From: Aphelenchoides besseyi
Lineage: Eukaryota; Nematoda; Chromadorea; Rhabditida; Aphelenchoididae
Direction: 5' to 3'
DNA: 64,000 bases
Assembly: GCA_024699855.1 (NCBI GenBank)
Contig: JAMPIQ010000001.1
Coordinates: forward strand, 7,874,001 to 7,938,000
In this document: piece after piece, positions 24,501 to 37,410 of the stretch
How the letters are laid out: the number at the start of each line of letters is the position of its first letter
Position numbering within the stretch: the first letter of the stretch is position 1
Made by a program: the position numbers and the translations under genes
The notes under the pieces: model-generated
Databases searched by the model: none
Seen by the model: the letters and a program-made list of their open reading frames with translations, nothing else
What the model was told of the DNA's origin: nothing

Positions 24501-25572
24501 ATGGAAACACGCGAACGTTCGATTCGAATTCTAACCCCCGATGATAGTCGTACTTTTCAGGTTTGCTTTATTCATTATTTTTCTATTTTCCTTTTTTCAG
24601 GAAACTGGACGTGAGGAGGTTCATACCATCGAGGCATATGAAAAACGAGTCCATGGCGAGAATATTGAAGTAGTCGATTTGTTTTTAGTCTCTCATTAAT
24701 TTCACTTGTTTCTTCAGCCAACACGTCAGTTTTCGACCAATTCTTATACCGAAAGACGTACATACGGTCGAGATGAAAATGGCGAAGTTGTTGTGAAGAT
24801 CGAAACAAACGTTAGTTTCCTATTGGAATTCACGTAATTAGTTTCAATTTAGCCTTCCGATCCCGTGAGACCGGTTTCTCCTGTGCGCCCATTTGGATCA
24901 ACCGAACAGTTACTGCGACCACTTCCGAATCTCGAAACCACACCGTTGCATATCCCGCGTGTCGATACGAGAAACTCGAATCGAAATGCCACGTTGTCTC
25001 CCGGTTCAATTCAATGGCAAGGTGATTAAGATCGTCAATTGAGTTTTTGATTTAAAATCTTCAAGATCAAGCATCACCTCGTTCTGTTGGATCCAATCAT
25101 CAGAGTCCGAGGTCGGGTCGATCTTCTGGCTTCGGATCCAGTCCGCATTCTGTTGACTCTCTTTCACAACAACCAATTGCTGCCAATGTTCCAATGAGAA
25201 AAATCACGCGTAAAAGCCGTTTGGTGAGCATTTACGACGGGCGTCCGGTGAGCCCGTACGTTGAACGAGTGCATTTTGAAGTCGCCGATAATGGAGCCGG
25301 AAATGAGTTCGTTCTTTGCAATTTACAGTTTTTGATGTTCTCATTTCAGTCTGTTTGCATCGACTTACCAAGATCAATGGGCGTATAAGAACGATGGCGT
25401 TGTTCTGAACGCTCCAAGACACAGCGATTCGCCGCGTGAACGGTACATTCCGATTCACCACGACAACCGTAGTCGCCATGAACATCGGAATTGGCAATCG
25501 GCGTCGAGTGGACGCAATCAGGAGGAGCAAGGCGCAATCGTAACCGAAAATCCACTGTTCTACGGTTATTGA
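24501..25572 (+). CDS. Unrecognised Ser/Arg/Pro-rich cytoplasmic protein, six exons
   Basis: Six exons with short GT..AG introns (41-57 bp) keep frame from METRERSIRILTPDDSRTF to a stop after ENPLFYGY, about 285 residues. There is no signal peptide or membrane helix. The protein is polar and largely disordered-looking: charged start (REEVHTIEAYEKRV), a Tyr/Arg stretch (YTERRTYGRDENGE), a Ser-rich middle (SPRSGRSSGFGSSPHSVD) and a more ordered segment RKSRLVSIYDGRPVSPYVER followed by FASTYQDQWAYKN. The many SP and RS motifs suggest phosphorylation. I recognise no domain; a cytoskeletal or adhesion-plaque role is possible but only inferred from composition. Splice phases agree at every junction, so the gene model itself is good. 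Confidence 0.65.
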
Positions 25573-26436
25573 AGACACAACGTTTCACTCATTTGTTTGT
25601 ATTTGCGAGTAAACTCGTTTAACATCTCGAATATCGGAAATTAACAGCGACACTCGAGGACGCGTGTGCGTAAACGCACAGTTCGTTCAATTTCCGTTGC
25701 TTTTAAATGCGCAAAAACTCGTGAATAGAACGTGCAAAATCATTTGCGGTTAACTAAAAACGGTCGAGAGTGGTAGACACACTCTTCATTTCAACGCAAT
25801 GGCGCGCCGTTTTATTGCTGGATTTACGGACGAGATTCACCCCAAACAAAAACAACTTTCAATCTTTCTCTCAATTGCGCAATAAACCATAGGGTTGTTT
25901 CGTGGAGGTTGGTCGACCGTTCGCTCAGACCGTACACTTGATTTGATTTTCCGTTCGACTTGAAATCACTTGTCGCCGTTAATTTACGTTCATCGAACAA
26001 AATTCTTTTCGGGTCTTCAACCCGACAAAATTACCTTTTTTAATCGTTGTTCAAAAGTTGAATGGGTGTGTGAAAGTATCGAGGGCGTGAGCTCAAACAG
26101 CGGTCGTTATTTTTGGGTCTGTGGTTTTGCTATGACAAGACCAAGTGATTACTCTTCTCGGGTTTTCTGATTGAATTATAATAACAACCAATTGTACGTG
26201 TAATTATTCTTCCGTAAACTATCGTATTCCACATTGGCTTGCACTGCGTAGTCTCACGAATCCCAGGGATCTTGGCGGACAGTTTGTTTAGTGGATACAA
26301 ATTCGGAAATATAAAAGTAGCACAGTTTTTGTCGACTACAATTCCACGGACCGTTTGGCGAGTTGCAGTCTGCCTTTCGTGTCCTCTTGTTGACCATTTG
26401 GTTTCTATTCTCATTGTGTATTTTATTGCAGATTAA
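25573..26436. other. Intergenic spacer between unrecognised genes
   Basis: About 0.86 kb with no supported gene. It ends with a TATTTTATTGCAG acceptor-like site seven bases before the next start codon, so part of it may be a 5'UTR intron or the outron of a trans-spliced gene. No repeat or RNA gene seen. Confidence 0.4.
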
Positions 26437-27528
26437 ATGGAAAAACCAAAAACCCCGCTAACGCGAAAGATCTCAGATCCCGTTCAGTTGAAACCCGGAA
26501 ATGAAGAGTTTATTCGCAGATGGAATGGCTTGGACCTCTCAGGTAAACCCATAGTCAACATTCTCTTTTCATTCATCCGTTCAGATCAGTCAGATGCCTC
26601 AAGCGATGAATTGCCAAAACATCCGAATGTTTGGGTGGAAATAGCACATATCCTACGACCAATTTTGGGAGCTTGTGGTCGACAATGTCGAGAGAAAAAC
26701 AAATGGAAAAACGTGAAAACACCCTGTCGTCGAAAATCACGAGCAGTAGATCAAGGTACAACTTCGTTTGCATTTGATTCTTCACAAAAATGTTTGCAGA
26801 TCAGCTGTGGCCTTTGGAAAGCTGTCGTCGAGCGAAATCTGAAGCCTGGTTATGTGGGTCGAATCCTTTGAAAGTCGACTGCATTGCTGATTATTCGCCG
26901 CCTGATAGACGCAAAAAAGTTTGTTTTGGCGGTGCTGATGAGTGCAAAAAGGTTAGAAGTAACAACGGATAATCGTGATCTATTGCTTTAGGTTTGTGAG
27001 CGTCGTCGTTCTCCGCCTCAACCGCGTCCGATTTTGCATCGTCGAGAATCTCAGATACCAACCGCTTTGGAGCACATGGATTACCCGACCTTCAAGGCCT
27101 GGAGAAGAGGAAGCCGATTGTCCGAAGATGTTCTCAGTTATCCGCTTAAATTGGAGGAGCAAAAGGAGAACAAATTTGAACAAATGTTTAAGACGATCAT
27201 CTCAAATTGTGTAGTAACGAGTCATCATCGACCAATTTCTGACTTCTAGAAGACTCATATCTGTAGATTTCGGACCCGTTTAATCCGATTGCACGAATAT
27301 CCGAACTGATCTCTTCGTAGAAAATAAACTTTTTCTTTGTTGAGTTCTTCGAATACCCAAATCCGACAACTTTATGAACGGAATTCATGCGATTACGAGA
27401 CGAAACGCTCAAGTGGACCTCCGATGCTGACCATTGATGCGGCACTTTTTTCATCAAAATCGACGAAGTGCGGAGGAAAAATGCGTGCAACTCACGATAC
27501 TCACAATCTTCGAATGGCCGTCGACTAG
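26437..27528 (+). CDS. Unrecognised basic protein, six exons
   Basis: Six exons encode about 290 residues starting MEKPKTPLTRKISDPVQLKP. The middle is Cys- and Arg-rich (GACGRQCREKNKWKNVKTPC, then ESCRRAKSEAWLCGS, then FGGADECKKVCERRRSPPQP), followed by a helical stretch (TFKAWRRGSRLSEDVLSYPL). The last two exons were found by splicing out GTAGTA..CTGTAG and GTAGAA..GTTGAG, which removes a stop at 27,249 and continues ISDPFNPIARISELISSSSN to RMAVD. No signal peptide or membrane helix. The scattered Cys do not fit a zinc-finger spacing I know. If the penultimate intron is retained the protein would end about 60 residues earlier. Function unknown. Confidence 0.55.
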
Positions 27529-29066
27529 CAGTCGGCGTCGTTACGCTCCTCTACGGTAAATAGAAATCGTGCACTTTTTTGGAATCCACACTGTTAGTCG
27601 TTTGCTTATTGCGCAATCATTTCCGTTGATCTGGAAACTGCTGTTGCTGATTGTAACCAATGACTTTCATACCTTCATGCAGCTTGTAGCCCTTGAAATC
27701 AAATTTTTCGGTTGTTTATAAACAGATCGATAAGATCGTCGATTGTTTCGCGTTATCGGAATAGATGTCTTTGAGCAGCAGTGAGTTTACTCGTCGATTT
27801 TACGATTTCCAGCATTTTATTGTTCCGCTTAATTTCGAGTTAGCAGCCGTTTAACTTTCCGTTTTTCGATGATCTTCATCGTCATTAAACGAGCCGCCGG
27901 ACATTTTGCAGTCGAGCTGTTGACCGACTGGTTTGTTGACAATCAGGTTTTTCGTAGTGCCCTTCATCCATTGACGGCGATTTCCTTTTCGGTCGTTTCA
28001 GCTCATCTGTCGGCTCGATGCGTGAGTCAGACATCTTACAAGTGACCGCATTCAGCGAGAATTTTGATAAGTCGACTGCACAAACAGGATTCATACTCGC
28101 CGTTGCGTAACCGATCCCTCATCGTTCAATTACGCAAACATCCGCTTAATTGGGTTATCGATAACACACAAAGTAACAGATTGAGAAACGATTAGGCGGT
28201 TCATCTGCTTTTCTCGATTACCGCCAACTTTGCCGTTCATCTGCCGAAGTTCGAGAGGATGCGCGCAAGAAATGTAAATGCGCTGAGGATCGAAGCTCAT
28301 CAGTCGTTCGAGTTTCTCAACGAACGTTCGCTGTGATGGGGGGTGGTGATCGAAATGGCGTGAGTATTTTGTTGGAGATTCGAGTTACTCCGGCTTTCGT
28401 GAGCATTACAATCACGCTGTTGTGCCGTCTACGTTCCATCGAAACTGTTGACGGATAAGTTCACGGGCTTAAGCGGCTCGACACGCAGACGAGCCGCTGG
28501 ACCGGAAATTTCGATAGCCACAGCGGGACGAAAAGCGAAAGTGAGACGACAGAGCGGCGATTTTTTCGGCGAAAATCGACGACGGATTTCAGCGATAGTT
28601 TGAAGTGGACAGCAACATTGGAGGTCGTTTAAAAAGCCCTGAACGCATTTTTTGTTGTTACAACAACGAATTTGCATTTTCGTTGAGTTGTCGGAATCTC
28701 AGGGAGTGGATTTAAGACTTGAATTTTAACTCAATTAGCAAGTTCATCTCATCTGCTCGTTTCCTGTATAGTCGTGAGAGACTCCAAATGTCGGATCAAG
28801 TGGCGCGAACGAAACCGAATCGTCGCTCTTCTTCGCCGTTCCTCATCGACACATCCTCTCAATTTTGCTCATTAGCCGCGTTCAGCGAAGTTGACGGCGA
28901 TTTTCGTGTTCCCTCAACTACTAATCGCGTTTACTATTTGCAGCTTCCGATCCACTTTCTCTCCGGCTGTGTAGCGTCTGCTTTTTTGAAGCAGACCGCC
29001 GGATTGCTCGTCTCGTATGATTTACACTATCCAACTGCGTTGATTAGACTTGAAGGCCACAAATGT
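27529..29066. other. 1.5-kb spacer upstream of the ADAMTS gene
   Basis: No supported gene. Open minus-strand frames at 27,885-28,094 and 28,429-28,677 have no splice partners or recognisable motifs. A 9-bp GC-rich perfect hairpin lies at 28,472-28,498. An open frame from 28,788 runs in frame into the ADAMTS first exon but lacks the expected N-terminal signal peptide, so it is treated as 5' leader. Confidence 0.4.
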
Positions 29067-32000
29067 ATGGGAGTTCACAGTGTGCTGTTTTCTTTCTACT
29101 TATTCTCATTGATGTTTGCCAAGTTTGTGATTTTCAGTTTACTCTAATTGAGACCAGTGGTTTAGTCGTTTCATCACAAGTTGACCAAGCGGGAATTAGT
29201 TCAGACTTTTGGTGTAAATCACGTGGATCATGTTCCTGATTACCATCTCATTCGAACAAAACGACGAGTTCTATCCGATCAAAAACGGGAATTGCGATTT
29301 AATGCATGGGATCACGAATATGTTGTTGAGCTGCAACCGAACGACAAACTTGTCAGTCCACAGATTGTAAGCTAATTAGTGTTGATGATGAGCGTCTATT
29401 GTCTTCAGAAATCCGTTATACGTGATTACAATTCCACCGAAGAATATCGCGGATTGCCAATAGAGCGGCCAAGGAATTGTCATTATATTGGTCATTTGGT
29501 TTCTCACAATCATCAAAAAGCTGCAATCTCCGATTGTCGTAAACTAATGGGTGTTATTGTAACGGAAGAACATTTTCTTATGCTCCAAACGATTCCCGAT
29601 CGTCTACGTCATGAACACGTTTGTTTCAAGTTGTTCGATTGCTTTGAATTCAGTTTTCAGCCGGAAGCTCATTTGGTTTATAAACGAGAATCCGGATTGT
29701 TGAATCCACTGGAGCATTTGCCGGCTGGAGTTATTGAGGACTCGGTTCGTGTGGAATTGCAGACGGACGAACGAGCCGATGGTGCTGAAGAGGGTGGTGG
29801 TTTTTGTGATGTTAGTAAGTCGATTGATAGCGTGGTTTTTACCTCTCCTGCTTTTGCTTCAACTCACCCCAATGAAGGTATCAACTGATTTTAATGCTTT
29901 CTTTTCAACTTTAAATCAACAAAATTAACTCAAAAAGTTGCAGCAACAGACAATTCCCTTCATGTGAATTACACCATACCATCGGAAGCCAAATTAGACT
30001 CTCTATTCATTTTTCCACAACTTGATCCGATTACCTTGGAAATCGCACTGTTTCTCGACTCTCAACTTTTCGAACACTTCAAACGCGAGTTCACTGCCGA
30101 TCCCGTGGAGCATTTGACGGATTTTGCCTTGGCATTGATTAACAATGTTCATGTTTTGTATCAACAACCGTCATTGTCGCCGAATCTTGACATTGTTATC
30201 GTCCATTTTGAGTTGTGGAAAACTCAACCGGTAATCGTTTGAATATCACATTAAAACGAAATATTCTATTCAGCCACCACTGGCAACTCATTTGCATAAA
30301 AATGGTCAAGCACAAACCCTTCTCGACTCTTTCTGTCGACATCAAGCTCGTATCAATCCGGGAAGCGATCTCACCGACCCGAATCATTGGGATCATGGAG
30401 TTCTGCTTACCGGGTTTGTTTATTTGTCAAACAACTAAAAAGAACAATAATTTCAGCTACGACATTTACCATACGACTCCGTCCGTTGCAGGAGTGGCAC
30501 CAGTTGCCAGAATGTGTGACGAGTTAGTCAATGATTTTTGAGAATAGAAGTGAAAATGTTGGTTTTAGACTTTTCGCTTGTAGTCTCGTTGAAGGATTGC
30601 ATTTGGGTCGATCGTTTGTTTTAGCACATGAGATGGGACACAAGTGAGTGGAAAGATGATGTTGCTTATTCTCATAAGCTTTTAGTATGGGAATGGTACA
30701 CGACGGGGTACAGAACCAATGTAATCGAAGTTGTTGTTTGATGTCTGCAGTCAATGGCGCGGGAAAAACAACTTGGAGTTCATGTTCGGTGCGCGAATTC
30801 AATGCTTTCATGTTACAATTAGAGTAAAACTTCAACGTCCTGTAGATTTTTTATTCGTGTGTTTTAGTGAAAGTGGACATGGAAATTGTTTGCGAGATCC
30901 GGCAGTTAGTATTTCTACTCATGATCATCTCAATGACGGTAAAATTGCTCTAACAAGTAATGTTTGCATTGATTGCAGGTCGTCTTCCGGGACAACGTTT
31001 TACTGCCGATCAACAATGTGCTTATTTCTGGGGTCGTGATTTCCAGGTAAACTGATTTGAGGCTTCATTAGAAGACCGAAAACATTCAGGTGGAAATACC
31101 AAATGGACGTTCGTTCGATGACATTTGCAGAATTCTTTGGTGCGGGAATAGTGCATCGTCAGTGATCAGCACCGCTCATCCGGTAACTTTTTCTTTTCAA
31201 TCAAACCTATTCAACATATAGTTGAAAAAGCATATCGTGATGATGTTAAGTTTACTGTACATTTTTGAAGTTTATTCATCAAATGTTTGTGTTTTACACG
31301 AAACATCATTAAATTAATGAAGGAAAGTGAGTACCGGGAAGAACTTTGTTCCAACCCGAACGTTTTTTCAGTTTGTTTAACTGACAATAAGAAAAATTTC
31401 TGGAATGTTGTTTGCAATTCAAAAAACGTTTGTTGTCAAAACCATCAGATTTTTCGGTCATTTAATTTTAACATTATTTGGTCAACTTACAGAAAAAGCA
31501 ATCAGTTTCTAAGGGTAAACCACCAATTATAGGCACTTGAAGGCTCATGGTGTGGTGGATCAAAGGTGCAAAGGTTAATTTTGCTTCAAGTAATTAGTGG
31601 TTTAGTGGTGTCAAGAAGGACAATGTGAAGAATGGAAACAAGGGACTACACCACCAGCGAGAATTGATGGCAACTGGTCAATGTGGTCGTCCGGTGAAAA
31701 GCCATGTCCTGTGAATCAATGTCAAGTTACTGGCAGTATTGCCGTAAATGCTCAGTTAAGGACTTGTACCAATCCAGCGTAAGTGCACACTCGTTTATAT
31801 TCCAAGGATTATGCGTATTTAGTCCAAACAACGCCGGTAAACCATGTGTCGGATCGAATATTCGTGGATTAGTTTGTGGTGGAACAACAAACAAAGCTGA
31901 ATGTATTGGATTGTCGCGAAAAGAATATGGAGATCGACTTTGTACTTCAATTCGAAATGATCCAATTAGACCTGATCAGCAATTAAGTGGCATCTCTTTT

Positions 32001-35000
32001 CTACGTTAGTGGCTTTTTTAAATGCAAAACAAATACAAATATGTTGAAGATGTAACACAACCGTGCAAAGTCTGGTGTCTTGTTTCCGGTTCAGAACTGA
32101 TCAGAAACAAAGGCCAATTTCCAAATGGTTCTCCATGTGGCGATGGTCATTATTGTGTTGGTGGTTCCTGTCTGGTTAGTGACAGATAGAACCAACCACT
32201 TAACTGTTCGCATTTAGCGTTTGGATTGTGATGACAAAGCAGTTGTTTCAAACTCGTTAGATTGTCCAGCCGATTTGCTAAAGAAGGAGACAGCTTTTGA
32301 TGAATGGACATCCTGGACAGGTTGGTTAAAGGTTTCGGATTTTCAAAGTATGACCAATAAGTGAACGTAAAAACTTTTATCGAGATTCTTGTTTCACGTT
32401 TTTAAATACCCGAGAAGATGAAAAAAAGTCGACAAATAAGTTAATATTCCATAAATTCTTCTTGGAACACAATGTTGTTCGGCATTTGTCTCGCGCATTG
32501 TTGGATCCCACACACTCGAAATAAAGATCTCGATGTTCAAACAAGCAACTGATAAAGTTTGAATCATATTCCATACGTCAGGGAGTCGGTTCCTATAGCC
32601 TGTTTGCATAGTCACAGATATCATCGTTCAACTGCTCCTTTACGTCAGACATCGCGAATATGAATACTTTTAACTTATTCGTGTTGAGTCCACGAAACAA
32701 TTCTAATGCACCACCAACAAAAATCGAAGCCCGCAATCCGTTTTTTCGTCGTAAGTAATCATCACGAACTCAGCACTCAACGGACTTTAGCGTCGGGGAA
32801 ATACTGTACATCGCCAAAACATGAAATCTTCTAAGAACTGATAACCACTAAAACAGCAATTGCTACAACTACAGTTTTTCAGAATGCAGTGTTAGTTGTG
32901 GTCGATCTGGAATACAGAAACGGTGGAGAAAATGTTTGGGTAAAGAGACGGTAAATTGAACATTTTAGTTTTTGTTATTTGCATAAAAATTACAGCAATG
33001 TGAAGGAAAAACGTCGGAAATCCGAGATTGTTCTCCCGATTTGCCGCCATGTCCTCGTTTTAGTTCCTGGACCGAATGGACATCTTGTGAATGTGTCAAA
33101 GGACATGGACTTCGTCGACGCACTCGGGTCTGTTTGACGGAATCTTGCGATGAACCGGTGGACGAAGACGAAGCTTGTGAACAGGTGGGACGAGCGGCCA
33201 GACGGTTTGGCTTTTCGCGATTCAATTGATCTTATACGTCTTTCGATTTCAGTCGGTGTGCCAACCAACTGCACAATGGCAAGAATGGCAACCGTTCTCG
33301 CAATGCTCACAAAGCTGCGGTCAAGGCCAAAAAACACGGAAAAGAAGCTGCTCGATTGAAGGCCAATGTGAAGGTGAAGCGACGCAAATCATTGCGTGCC
33401 AAGAAACGGTAAGTAGTGATCTTATTCAATCAAATTTCAAGCTTTAGAGTTGTAATGAAAAAGCGAACGAATGGCAAGAATGGCGACCGTGTTCTGTTTC
33501 GTGTGGAATCGGATTCCAAATACGAGAAAAGATCTGTGAGAACGGGAAAACCTGCAAGAAAGAAGCGAGAACGTGCAATGTTGCTGTATGTTTTCTTGAT
33601 TGCCTAATACATTTTAGATTATAGGATTGTTCGAAAGAGCCGGAGATCTGGAGTTCGTGGACGCAATGCTCGAAAACATGCGGTCAAGGTTTGAGTATGA
33701 GACATCGACGTTGTATTGATTCCGGAACTTGCGCAAGAGATGAATCAAATATACAAGAACGAAAATGTTTCCTATCGCCGTGTTCTAATTCTGTCGAACC
33801 CTCGGCTTTGGCGGCCGTTAATTTGGTTCTATCGAGTTGGCAAGAATGGCAACCGTTCGGTAGTTGTTCTGCAAGGTAGGTTGTCGTAATCGAGTAGAAA
33901 TTCGTGGATTGAGAGGAAAACATATATTTCTAAACGCATACTATACTTTTAGTTGTGGAAGCGGCTACAAACAACGGTAACTGTTACATAACTTTTGCAT
34001 ATCAATTCAATTTCTAGATTTCGAACTTGTCGTCTCGGTCATGACTGTTCGAGTGATGGATTGAGTTTCGAAATTCAAGCCTGTAGTGTGGCTCCATGTC
34101 CTGGAGAAACTAAAACTTTAGATCGACGTAAACGTTGGAGTGAATGGTAATGAAAAGAATTAATTGATTTCTGATTTCGATGTTCAGGAGTTCATGGTCG
34201 ATCTGTTCGTTGCCATGTGATGGAGGTCGACAAACACGACAACGGACCTGTGAATCACCACTTGTCTTCTTATGCGAAGGATATTCAAGAGAAGAGCGTG
34301 GTTGCAATCCGCAAGCATGTGATTTATCGACAACTGAAGTGAAGTTGCCGGAGTGGTCTGCATTCTCCGAATTCTCTGCATGTTCGTGTTTTACTCTACG
34401 ACAATTTCGTCGTCGCTATTGCATAATCCGCGATCCAACGGTGCAAGGATATTGTATTGGAAATATGATCGATTCGCGTCCATGTGAACCAGAATCTTGT
34501 CTTGCGGTTTCAGGAGGAGTGAGTTATAATGTTTACTTAATGAAAAAGTTCCAATTTAGTGGACAAGTTGGTCATCTTGGAGTGATTGCAGTCAGAAATG
34601 TGGAGGTCAAGGGCATCAGATACGAAATCGAATGTGTGCAAATCCGTTTCCATCAAATCGCGGCACCTATTGTCTTGGCTACTCGTTTGATCAACGGGTT
34701 TGTACACCGAAAAAACCGTGCATCGGATCAGTGCCAATAAATGGTGGCTGGAGTGAATGGACTCCATTCTCGAATTGTAGCGACCTTTGCAACGGTCAAC
34801 GATCAAGGTATATTTCAAGTGCTCGTTAATTAGTATGCCGATGATTCAGATCTCGTTATTGCACTAATCCAAATCCGCAACATGGCGGGAAACAGTGCGT
34901 CGGAAACGATTTTGAGCTGCAATCATGCTCGGAAACATGTATTGGTTGTAAGTTTCATATCTCCGCTTCCTTTCCACTTATGCACTTTCTATCAATGCAC

Positions 35001-35581
35001 ACGAACTCTTTAGCAACTGCTGGTAAATGGTCGAATTTCACCGAATGGACAAACTGTTCATCTCAATGTGGATTTTCATTTAAATCACGACATCGTTTAT
35101 GTAATGCACCAAAACCGGAAAACGGCGGTCGGTCCTGCAACGGTTTAGCGCACATGACTTCTGTTTGCCGCACTTCTTTGTGTCCAAGTTTGTTTTTTAC
35201 TAGTTTCTGTTAATCAACTAACAAACCGATCTGAATACCTATACATCACACTCATTCTGTGCACTCTCAGATTCAACTGACGGTCTATTAACACAATGGT
35301 CGAACTGGACAGAGTGTGAATCGGTGAATTGCGGACGTGGCATGCGCACTAGGTCTTTTAATTTGCACTTTTTTCTAATTAATATTACTGATAACAAGTG
35401 AGTTTTATTTTCCAGAACGCGATCGTGCATTCCGCCAACAAACGGAGGAGCACCGTGCTTCGGACGTACCACTCAAATTCAACCCTGTACTGTGGATTCG
35501 AATTCAACAACCGTCGAAATATGTTCCCGGGCTCCAGATAACACTCGTGTTCTCGATGATCTCTACTCTCGTCTCACCTAA
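29067..35581 (+). CDS. ADAMTS-type metalloprotease with about 13 thrombospondin type 1 repeats
   Basis: Roughly 30 short exons encode a secreted zinc protease of the ADAMTS family, which remodels extracellular matrix. Order: signal peptide (MGVHSVLFSFYLFSLMFAKF, 29,067); propeptide; reprolysin domain from about 29,960 (DIVIVHFELWKTQP) with the complete zinc site HEMGHNMGMVHDG assembled across an intron near 30,645; a Met-turn CLMSAV; disintegrin-like and Cys-rich regions (SWCGGSKWCQEGQCEEW); a central TSP1 repeat near 31,670; a spacer (QPCKVWCLVSGSELIRNKG); then a long array of TSP1 repeats from 32,310 to 35,480, for example FSQCSQSCGQGQKTRKRSC and WTQCSKTCGQGLSMRHRRC. I count about 12 in the array. 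The tail ends VLDDLYSRLT. No GON domain is visible, so it resembles nematode ADT-1/ADT-2 more than GON-1. The active site looks functional. AATAAA follows near 35,667. Confidence 0.88.
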
Positions 35582-36003
35582 TTGTCGTCTCAAGATTCAT
35601 ATCTGCCAAAGAGTTTCTAGTCTTCCTGTTCATTCCGTAGGACTTATTTGTATAGTTGATTTGAAATAAAATGTTCCTAGTTGCTCATTATACGACGGCA
35701 AGTGCGAATAATTTTTTTAGGAATTCGCATTTTTCGTCGCTCACTGAACATTCCGTTTTCTTTGACCTTGTGACCTGCGCTTGGTCACTCGTGCATTCGA
35801 TGGGAATTGCCTTCGTGAAACAAGCTGACCACCACGTGTAAACGCGGTCGACTATTTTCCTTCGTTCAGTCCGCCTCTCTGGTCACCTCGAGCGCAAAGG
35901 TGCGTGCGTTTTCAGTCGCGCTGTTTTCCGTCTTTGTGTCACTACGAGTTTTCGCTTTTCCTCTCTTTTGTACTGCCTAAAACCACAAACTCGCTGGGGT
36001 GTA

Positions 36004-37410
36004 ATGACCAAAGGTGAGTTTTTGCTCTGTGCGGGTTATTCATGGATAATAGAAGTACATTCAGCTTTGGAACGCCTCGAGGCCTTTCATGCCGATCTGT
36101 TTCGCTCATCGGACGCCGAATTGAAGCATTCTATTGAGAAGGTTGTTAACGCATTTAAGACCGGTCTTTTTACGGCACTATGCGGTAACTAATCATAATT
36201 CACGGGCCATAAACGTCGTATATTTGCAGATATCCAAGACTTTTACGATCAGGTTTTGTTGAACGATCGAATCTCGTTTGCACAAAAAGTCGTTGAAGCG
36301 CGACGATTTGCCGATAAATGGGATGCAACAGGTACTGAAAGATTGTTTACAATTGGTTTGTGTTACACCTCTCGTGTTTTAGGGCCAAATCTTATGGGAA
36401 GAAGTTTACGACCACCTTTGAATCCAGTATCTTATTCACGCCCTGTTTCTGCTTTTGGTGGTTCGAATATTGGACCAGTAAGTCGATATGTTAATGGAGA
36501 TAATTGAAACATTATTAGGGAACTCAGTTGATCGATACTGCACCGTTGGTGGAACACGATTATATTGAAGTTGTGATCGATGCGTCTCGTTCTGGTCTTG
36601 GATTTTCGATTAGCGGCGGAGCGGATCGTGAAGACAACGAGGTGCGAGTCACGAACATTTCACCGGGAGGTGCTGTTGCTGCTGATGGACGCGTTAGAAT
36701 TGGCGACGTGATTGTACAAGTTAATGATGTGGATGTTACTTACGTTCCACATCAACGAGCGGTTCAAGCGCTCAACGATGCAGGTTCATTGGTTCGCTTA
36801 GTGAGAATATTTGGCATTCAACATTTTGTTAATTTCCATCTTCTAGATGCTAAAACGCGAACGACCAAGTCGTAGTTTAAGTCAAACTCAACTTATCGAC
36901 CGTTTGCCTGACATTCGTCCCGCTCATCGTTCTCGATCGTTGCATCAGTTACCCGTTCAAACTACGCCAGCTGTCACTCAACCACTTCGACCTTCAAGTC
37001 GTCTTTCATACGGAACTCCTCAAATTGCGCCAATTAACGAAAACCCCAGAGTTGAGTTTTTGCGTAAAACCGATGGTCTTGGATTCAATATTGTCGGAGG
37101 AGAAGCTGGCGAACCGATTTTCATTAGCAGCGTTGTGCCTGGAGGAGCGGCTGATTTGGCAGGAACCATTTACCGCGGTGATGTTTTGCTTCGAGTTAAC
37201 AACGTGAACTTGATTGGTGCCACACATAGTGCCGCTGCCATGACATTGAAAGCAATTCCTCCAAATTCACTTGTCGAACTTCACTTACAATATCGCCCAA
37301 GAGGTTTGTGTCCAATGTAAACATGTCGATTTGTTTGTTTTTCAGAAAGTTCAATTTTCTTCCAAAAAGTTCAACGTGCCTCACAACAACATCTCAATCA
37401 AATTCGTTAA
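36004..37410 (+). CDS. Short MAGUK: L27 plus two PDZ domains, no SH3 or guanylate kinase
   Basis: Seven or so exons encode a truncated relative of Discs large. It begins MTKALERLEAFHADLFRSS, an L27 domain continuing KHSIEKVVNAFKTGLFTALC and DIQDFYDQVLLNDRI. A PDZ1-type domain has [18 protein letters not shown] and PGGAVAADGRVRIGDVIVQV. A linker (RERPSRSLSQTQLIDRL) leads to a PDZ3-type domain with [20 protein letters not shown] and VVPGGAADLAGTIYRGDVLL. After the last intron the protein stops within 20 residues (SSIFFQKVQRASQQHLNQIR). PDZ2, SH3 and guanylate kinase are absent. Introns after ..LC(D) and after the PDZ3 ..RPR fall at the same codon and phase as in the full DLG gene 2 kb downstream, so this is a tandem duplicate. 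It could act as a dominant competitor for L27 and PDZ partners; that is inference. Confidence 0.8.

Noticed and set aside
28788..29066. N-terminal extension of the ADAMTS protein
   Set aside because: The frame is open but lacks a signal peptide; starting at 29,067 gives a clean signal sequence expected of a secreted protease.
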